Source: Lunularia cruciata (Eukaryota > Streptophyta > Marchantiopsida > Lunulariales > Lunulariaceae). From it: 64,000 nt of DNA. The stretch is taken from NCBI GenBank assembly GCA_948567375.1, contig OX419757.1, positions 17,980,001 through 18,044,000 on the forward strand, read 5' to 3'. Under the pieces are notes generated by a model. It was not told the origin of the DNA. It made no database searches and worked only from the letters and a program-made list of their open reading frames with translations. Below, piece by piece: positions 57,886 through 64,000 of the stretch. Positions within the stretch are counted from its first letter, which is position 1. Every line of letters begins with the position of its first letter. The position numbers and the translations under genes were made by a program.

Positions 57886-58016
57886 TGTCGCTAGGGCGAT
57901 TAATCAAGACGACCATAATGTCAATCAAGACGACGAGGAGACTTCCCCCTACTCTTGTCGCTAGGGCGGTCAATCAAGACGACCACAATGTCAATTAAGA
58001 CGACCAGAATGTCGCA
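57886..58016 (+). repeat. 70-bp tandem duplication
   Basis: 'tgtcgctagggcg' starts at 57886 and 57956. Both copies carry two 'caatcaagacgacca.aatgt' sub-repeats, and a further 'aagacgaccagaatgtcg' ends the array. Confidence 0.85.
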
Positions 58017-58910
58017 ATTCATTAGCAAATGGGTATGCCTGGGGATGGATACATTCTAACTTTCTAACAGAAGAAAATCCTCGTTGTGCGTTGGTCTGCA
58101 AATGTCAAGAAAAGCTAGCCATAGAGACAAAACACATTTTGTCGCTCCAGCAGGGTAGGTCATAGGTTTGTTCTTCTTGTGGGTTCCATGGACTGAGTCA
58201 TTATTATGTTTTCTCTTTGACTTTAGTTCTAATATTTCTCCATAAAAGAACCCTGCCATAACGATGACATTTTCTTGATATTCTTATTCCCTAGGTTTAA
58301 GTAAAATTGTGGGACTTAAACCACGGGAAACTCGCTTCGAACTAAGAGCTTTTATACTTTAATTTTACTCGAATGTGGAAGTATCCAAACAATATTATCA
58401 GAAGTAGAGAGATCTTCTTTAAGTTTGTCATAATTTCCTTCGTACTTGGATATAATAAATGATAGTTTATGAATAGAGAGAGAATCTCAAAACTTTTACA
58501 TCTATCTAACTTCTCAGTATGAATGATTTGCTTTCCTCCATATTTGAACCAATTTATAATATCATAATACAAGGATGGCTATAAATGTATCGGAGTGCTT
58601 CTATCAATACGAAGACTTGACTGTATCTTGATATAAATGAATTGTATCGGTAAAAAAATGATGGTATTTTGAAACTATTTTGCCTTTTTATGTAATTTTT
58701 CAAAACTTTTCATTTAGCTCATACGAATCTAATGATCTGAATATGAGAAATCACTTAATAATGAGTTATGGAATCTATGTTTTACCTTTCCATTTCAGCT
58801 TCTCTTGAATGTGTAAATATATAAATAGTAGCCCCAGGGGAAGGGGAAAGGAGTACAAGGCGCAAACAAGTGCAAAAGGAAAAAAGAGCACTACGTTGAA
58901 TAGTCCCATG

Positions 58911-59010
58911 TGGCCAAAAAAGACCAGTATAAACAAGGTCCAAAGGTCCCAAGTGGCAAAAAGAGACCAAAAAAGACCAGTAGAAACAAGGTCCAAAGGT
59001 ACCATAGGGG
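58911..59010 (+). repeat. 53-bp tandem duplication
   Basis: 'ccaaaaaagaccagta' followed by 'aaacaaggtccaaaggt' occurs twice at 53-bp spacing. Confidence 0.85.
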
Positions 59011-59599
59011 AAAAAACACACCAACAACAAGCACATAAGAAATCAAGGAGAGTATAGTCTACTCTTGAATGGTGTGGTAGAGGGCCTCCAATAGTATGTC
59101 TAATAAGTGGGCAGGGAGGACCCTAGCTGTGCTTTGTGTGCTTATTGTAGCTACTCATCAATGAAGACTCAAAGCTTGAGTGCATTGCAAAGTGACAAAT
59201 ATACGCTATTTGTAATAGGATATGGATATGACTGGAGAGATAGGCAATGCCCCTCTCCTCTACAAAGAACCCCATGCTGCATACTTAATAAGTTGCGAGC
59301 CAATCAAAGATATGCATGGAAGTCATAATTATGATAGGTCTCAACAGCAAAAGATGGCCCTGGTGTAATAACTTGTGTGTTAAAAGAGGGACCACTAGAA
59401 CCCATGCTAAAATATGATGCTAGAGATGTACCCTATGAGGCTGCATCCACCCATGACTATGGGAAGAGCTATCTACTATCAAAACCACTCATCTGATAGA
59501 TATGTGAGCATGCATGGCCCTAACAAGTGGAGAAAGTATGGCAGATAATACTATCAAACATCCAAAAATGTGGCAATAATGCCTTTATAGGTGAGAAAG

Positions 59600-60650
59600 T
59601 CTGTGCCAAATATGAGGGAGGTAACATCAAATAAGAATGAAATAGGTTACTTGGGTATTCCTCAATCTCAAGAGGAGGTCAGCATGAGTTGTGGCCTGTA
59701 CTAATATGTCCAAAATGAACAAACTACAAAAGTCCTCTTGTTCCAAAGGAGAGCCCAAAACTCTCAAACCACATGTGCAGAATCGGAATCCCGGTGGGAA
59801 GTCAGAGTGAGTGAGGACTCTACATGGGCTCCAGACCTTGCATTTATGAACTTGGACATGTAAACCCACGGCCTCTAAGTAGAGTGTGAAAGTAGACACC
59901 GCTCTAACAAGATCTTCTAAAAGCCACACAATAGGAGTATCATCCGAGATAGATGGTGTTTAGACAAGATATAAAAGCTATTACCACTTATCATAATTCC
60001 ATGTAATGCACTATGGCGAAGAAAGCCCCCCAAAGGGATCCCCTTGCCACGTGCCCTTGGTTGATGTTAACTGTGAGAGCTTTCTTGGAGCAATATTGTG
60101 GTTGTCCAATAGAGGTGTCTCAATATCATAAAAAGTACATACAAATAGGATCAAGAAAGTGATTTGATCTGGAGCTAAGTGAAGAGCATGAATCTTTAGA
60201 TGAGAGATGATATTGAAGGCATTGGAGACATCACCTTGGACCACAATCTTGATGAATGTCCAAGGATGCTTGAATGCTTGCAAGAACCATCTCATATCCT
60301 CTTGGAGTAGCCATGTCAAACCAATGGGGAGACAAAGAGGAAAAAAAAAGACTACCACACCTATAAGCAAATAGTGCAAGAAAAAAAATGCAAAAAGACA
60401 TCTCCAATGGAAATGGTGCACACACCTAAGATGTCCTTTACAAGAGCAAGGTGCCAAGAAGCTCCAAATAGACAACTACTCTAATGGGTACATGATTGGA
60501 GGCAATGTGATGAGAAAAAACAAAGAGAAGAAGAAATCCACATTGGAGCATTTGAAGAAAGGCAATCTTGTAGGTGCTAAAAAAATAGCCTTGATGGCCA
60601 ACCCACTAAGGAATGCAAGAGTGGAAAAAGTAGGGCAAAGGGAAAAGTAG
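59600..60650 (-). pseudogene. LINE-like reverse transcriptase remnant, copy 2
   Basis: Minus-strand frames give DILGVCTISIGDVFLHF (about 60440), 'LSPHWFDMATPRGYEMVLASIQASLDI' (about 60250-60340) and VVQGDVSNAFN with the first catalytic-region Asp (about 60225). TKGTWQGDPFGG (about 60030), SDDTPIV, which keeps the DD pair (about 59945), and LEAVGLHVQVHKCKVWSP and GLRVLGSPL (about 59760-59880) follow. The pieces correspond to the first half of the RT whose second half is best kept at 54100-56130. Stops split it between 60011 and 59929. It lies in the opposite orientation to copy 1. Confidence 0.72.
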
Positions 60651-63034
60651 GACTTTGTTAATTATAACTCTTCATCTGGCTAATAATAATGGATGAACAA
60701 AGGAAGGTACTCAATGGGGGGTGGATGTAGGGTCTATAAGTCTAATAAAGTCTCAAAGGAGAAGAGAGATGGCTGGGAGGGTGAGAGCACTTGGTCTGCT
60801 TGCTTGTACTCCCCTATTGGACCTAACATCAAGGAGCAATAGAGGCAATGATGCTCTAGAAGTTGGGCATGGGGTTGTGGAGACTCTACAATCTACTTGG
60901 ATGTGGCTTGGGCCTCTAAGAATAGAAGTGGCCTTTGCCTGCATATGCAAACAATGAAATCTCCCTCTATGTTGTGCAAGACCAATCCCTACACATGGAC
61001 AATCCAAACAAGACTGTGTGGGATGCTAATGGTGCAAGATATAAGGATGCATATAAGGATGAGGTCCCAAGTAGAGGAGAAGGATCATGTGCAGTGGTAA
61101 GGTGGTCAGAGTGGGTTGGGGTGGGGTTCGAGGTGGAGGGAGGGTGTGACATAAGGATGAGGGTTGGGGAGACAAATGGTGGGGCATCCACCAAAGGGGA
61201 GTCCCCCTTGCAAAGCGCTTTGCTAGTTAAGGACAAGTTTGTCTCTTGGGGATCAAAGGAATCCATTTGGATAAACCTTAGCAATCATGGGTGTATGTTG
61301 AAAAAGACTATGTATCTTCTGCTTGCATATATACTGGGTGTGGGATGCCAAATAAGGAGTGACACATAAGGTAGTCCGTTTATGGCCTTGTGCCAAGGAA
61401 AAAAGTGGAGACATGCTCCTGAAAGGATATACAATCCCAAGAGCACAAAGAAAATGTCATGAAAAAAATGCAAGCCATAGTATCCAAATGCTATGTGTCC
61501 GAACACAAAAAAGAAAAACAAGAAAGGATGTGAAACATAGAACAAGAAGCGGATAAGGGATGTGAGAAATACTATTTGCAATCACTTGAGATGTCTATCT
61601 ACCTCCAATATCTGGTCCACATGGTGGTCCAACTGCCCATCTGTGCTAGCAGTACTTTGCTCTCAATCCCAACTGCCAAATGATGAAGTATCCAAAGGTA
61701 CATCCCACAATAGGCTCCTAAAGTTACTCCAAGCTGCCCTATTGTCATGTGGTTGATGTACCCACTGATTGGTGCTTGGCTGGGCACTTGAATTTGCCTC
61801 AAAAAGCCCTTACTTGCTGGTAGTGGCACTTAATGTCATCCAAAATGTCCTCTGTCCGCTGATGAAGAGTCAGGAAAGAAAAGTATGTTGGAATCATAGA
61901 TGCTTGCTTTGCTTTGCCTCTCATGAGGACTATCTTTCCACATAAAGCTATCAGTGAAGTGAAATTGTCCATGCTTATCACACACTAAATTTTCTGACCT
62001 TTGTGCTTCCCAACCATGAAGGGCAAAAGTACTTTTGTTAAACAATACCTAGAAGAAAATCTAATGTCTTTTTTGAATTTGATTTGTTGGTAAAGTTATG
62101 CCAATGTCAAAAGATCATAAAATTCTGATATATGATTATTATTGGCATCGAATTCCTTGCATGAATGCCAATATCCAACACTTCCCCCCACAAGTGAAAC
62201 CTGAAGTCAACTTAAGGTTTCATCTTTCTGTAGGGTTTTGTGTGGTTGACTTGAGATTCAAGAAAATACAATGAAAGTAGTGTAATTTAGTGCTTACCTC
62301 TAGATATGATTGCTCTAGAAAGATTTAGAATGAAAGCCGTGTGATTTAGGACTTACCTTTAGATATGATTGCTCACTTCCTACTATTGATAGTGAGTATC
62401 AGTCATTTTAGAACATACTTTGAAACTTTGTGTCTTCGCCAACAAGCAGCTGCAATAGGAACATCCAACAAAGCTAGGATCTTCCTCCACTTACCAGATA
62501 TATCACAGGAGAAACTCTACCATACTGTTCAAGAGTAGATTTGAGTTTGCGCCATCTCTTTAGTTTCCTTGGTGCTTGTTGTTAGCTAGCTTGCCTTGGG
62601 CTTTGTTATTTCTTTCTTGGTTGCTTGGAACCGTGCGGACTCGTGCCTTTTTTTCCTCTCTGCACTTGGTCGTGCCTTGTATTCCATTCCCCTTTCTTTC
62701 AGGGCACTTTTTATATTTATATATTCAGAAAAGAGAAAGTAAGACAGCAGGAGACCACGAGTTCCCTAGAAGTACACACATAATGAAATATTTTACCGTT
62801 GGTCTATAAGATGGGTAGTGGTTTCGCAAGAATTTACTTCTTCTTTTGATTAACTTCAATAATATATCCTAAATTTTCTCATTGAATATTTTACGGACTA
62901 TTAATACAAAGAGCAAATCAACTTTAGAAGATATCGTGAACCGCTTCCATTTTATAAGATGTCTATCATCTTTATCTGGTTCCAAGAACAAGTCAACTTT
63001 ATGCAATGTCCATTAGATTTATACGGTGGTCAAA
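60651..63034. other. No assignable gene
   Basis: Short open frames on both strands without family motifs. 62590-62760 carries a copy of the 'cttggtcgtgccttgta..ccattcccctttc' motif followed by 'tttttatatttatatattca'. It matches the minus-strand sequence at about 58800-58890 and partly 57190-57300. Confidence 0.4.
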
Positions 63035-63430
63035 CTAACACCAGAACAGAACTTTAGCGTTGAATTCAGATATGTTCTCATGTATTGCATGCGCATAGGG
63101 CGGAGAAATTAGTAACACCACAAGGTAGCCTAGAATTTTTTTTGTGTAGATCGGGCGACGTGTCGCCCGCGGAGAGTGTTGGACAAGTAGTAGTATAATT
63201 CTGGATAGCATTATTGCGAACAGATATATGAAGGGATTCTGTTTCAACTGATGCATGGAAAGCTCAAGTCCTTTAGAGAAGAGAGATGTGTTGTTGGAGA
63301 CCACCAACTGCTGGATCATGGCGGTTCGCTTTTCCTTCGTGACGTAAAAAAGTTTCGGGATTGGCAGGTCCGGTGCTACCTCAAACCAGAATGTGCGGAC
63401 TGTGAGCTTACAAGGATGTAATGGTTCCAC
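63035..63430 (-). other. Open frame of 131 residues, unrecognised
   Basis: MEPLHPCKLTVRTFWFEVAPDLPIPKLFYVTKEKRTAMIQQLVVSNN... is open but has no motif I can name. The first half has ordinary protein-like composition; the second half is hydrophobic. It sits beside an interspersed repeat copy and could be repeat-derived or a gene fragment. Low confidence as a coding sequence. Confidence 0.25.
63150..63167. repeat. Short GC-rich palindrome
   Basis: cgggcgac-gt-gtcgcccg: 8-bp arms, perfect, with a 2-nt centre, in otherwise AT-rich sequence. Confidence 0.85.
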
Positions 63431-63479
63431 GCTAAGAAATTTGGACGGAACGTTCGAGGAATCATGAAAGTGAGAAAGC

Positions 63480-63600
63480 GACCGCGTGTGAAATCAAGAA
63501 GGATGGGCAGACCCCCTCGAGCTGGACAAGGAAAGAAAAGAGAGGATAAAACGGGGCTATGTATGGGCCAATAGTATCCTCATGATAGTAGAGAGAATCA
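63480..63600 (-). repeat. Short interspersed repeat motif, copy 3
   Basis: The minus strand reads 'atagccccgttttatcc', then 'ccttgtccagctcga-ggggtctgcccatccttctt' and 'cgcggtcgcttt'. It parallels the copies at 1935-2095 and 56250-56350. Confidence 0.6.
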
Positions 63601-64000
63601 TTTGACAAGTTTTTGTATCTTGCCCAACTGACAAACATGGGCCTCCAGCAACCTTCCTTCAAAGATACGTTGGTTACCTTCTCTAACCAATATTACTCTC
63701 TATCTTTTGGAATGAAGATTAGCAACGAAGTGTATATGAACCTCCTTTAATTTGACCTCTCTACAGTGAAAGTAATTTTCATTTTCTGTACTCTTCTCAA
63801 CTGCCTCTACTTCTTCAGATTGTTCTTTTTCAATCTTTACATGTTACACTAGTTACAGAGAGTTACAACTCCGATGGGAAAACCAATGTTTGGGAGGAAA
63901 TATTCTGATGCGGTGACACAAGATATCAAAGATTGATTCGTTTATAAGTATGAGTGCACAACATAATCTGTACCGTCATGACTAATTTAGCACAACATAA
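63601..64000. other. No feature seen at the right edge
   Basis: AT-rich, with no coding or repeat structure recognised. Confidence 0.5.

Larger units (their letters stand above)
56131..59599. other. No gene; short interspersed repeats and minisatellites
   Basis: Contains interspersed-motif copies at 56250-56350 and 56755-56845, a second motif at about 57190-57300 and 58825-58900 ('acaaggcgc(c)aacaag.gcaaaagg'), an inverted repeat at 57818-57861, a 70-bp tandem duplication at 57886-58016 and a 53-bp one at 58911-59010. Confidence 0.5.

Overview
The window is nuclear DNA from a land plant with a large, transposon-dominated genome. The evidence is plant-type Ty3/gypsy and Ty1/copia elements, pogo-like and PIF/Harbinger-like transposases, AT-rich sequence and no prokaryotic gene organisation. 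A gymnosperm or fern would fit, but that is inference only. I see no intact host gene, no rRNA or tRNA gene and no CRISPR array.

The clearest structure is a three-level nest at 3294-20805. The outer layer is a pogo/Tigger-like DNA transposon with matching terminal inverted repeats and a TA target duplication. Its transposase is split by an Athila/Tat-like gypsy element (element A, 5216-19909, minus strand; LTRs about 5-6% different; tRNA-Asp-like primer site). Element A is split inside its gag/protease coding region by a chromodomain gypsy element (element B, 9461-15103, minus strand). Element B has 423-bp LTRs differing at 3 positions and a perfect GAAGC target duplication. Element A also carries a 1232-bp tandem duplication covering an extra zinc-knuckle ORF and the gag N-terminus. 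Nesting order and LTR divergence agree on relative age: pogo, then A, then B.

From 20.8 to 56.2 kb the sequence is a patchwork of older remnants. It holds two PIF/Harbinger transposase relics (22.7-23.3 and 31.95-32.65 kb), a minus-strand LTR with primer site at 31.1-31.8 kb, and two copies of an unrecognised acidic/coiled-coil ORF family (35.2-37.4 and 38.5-41.5 kb). It also holds two copies of a second unrecognised ORF family (26.2-26.8 and 43.3-43.9 kb). A decayed copia element lies at 44.7-48.85 kb; its RT/RNase H region is split by a solo LTR with a perfect CTATC duplication. Two long near-perfect hairpins (32.75 and 43.91 kb) stand out.

From 54.1 to 60.7 kb there are two opposite-strand remnants of one LINE-like reverse transcriptase family. 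The two ends of the window (1-2.6 kb and 56.2-63.7 kb) share short interspersed repeat motifs not seen in the middle, plus several minisatellites.

Nothing here forms an operon or pathway. The interest lies in the insertion chronology, the extra zinc-knuckle ORF, the two unknown ORF families and the hairpins.
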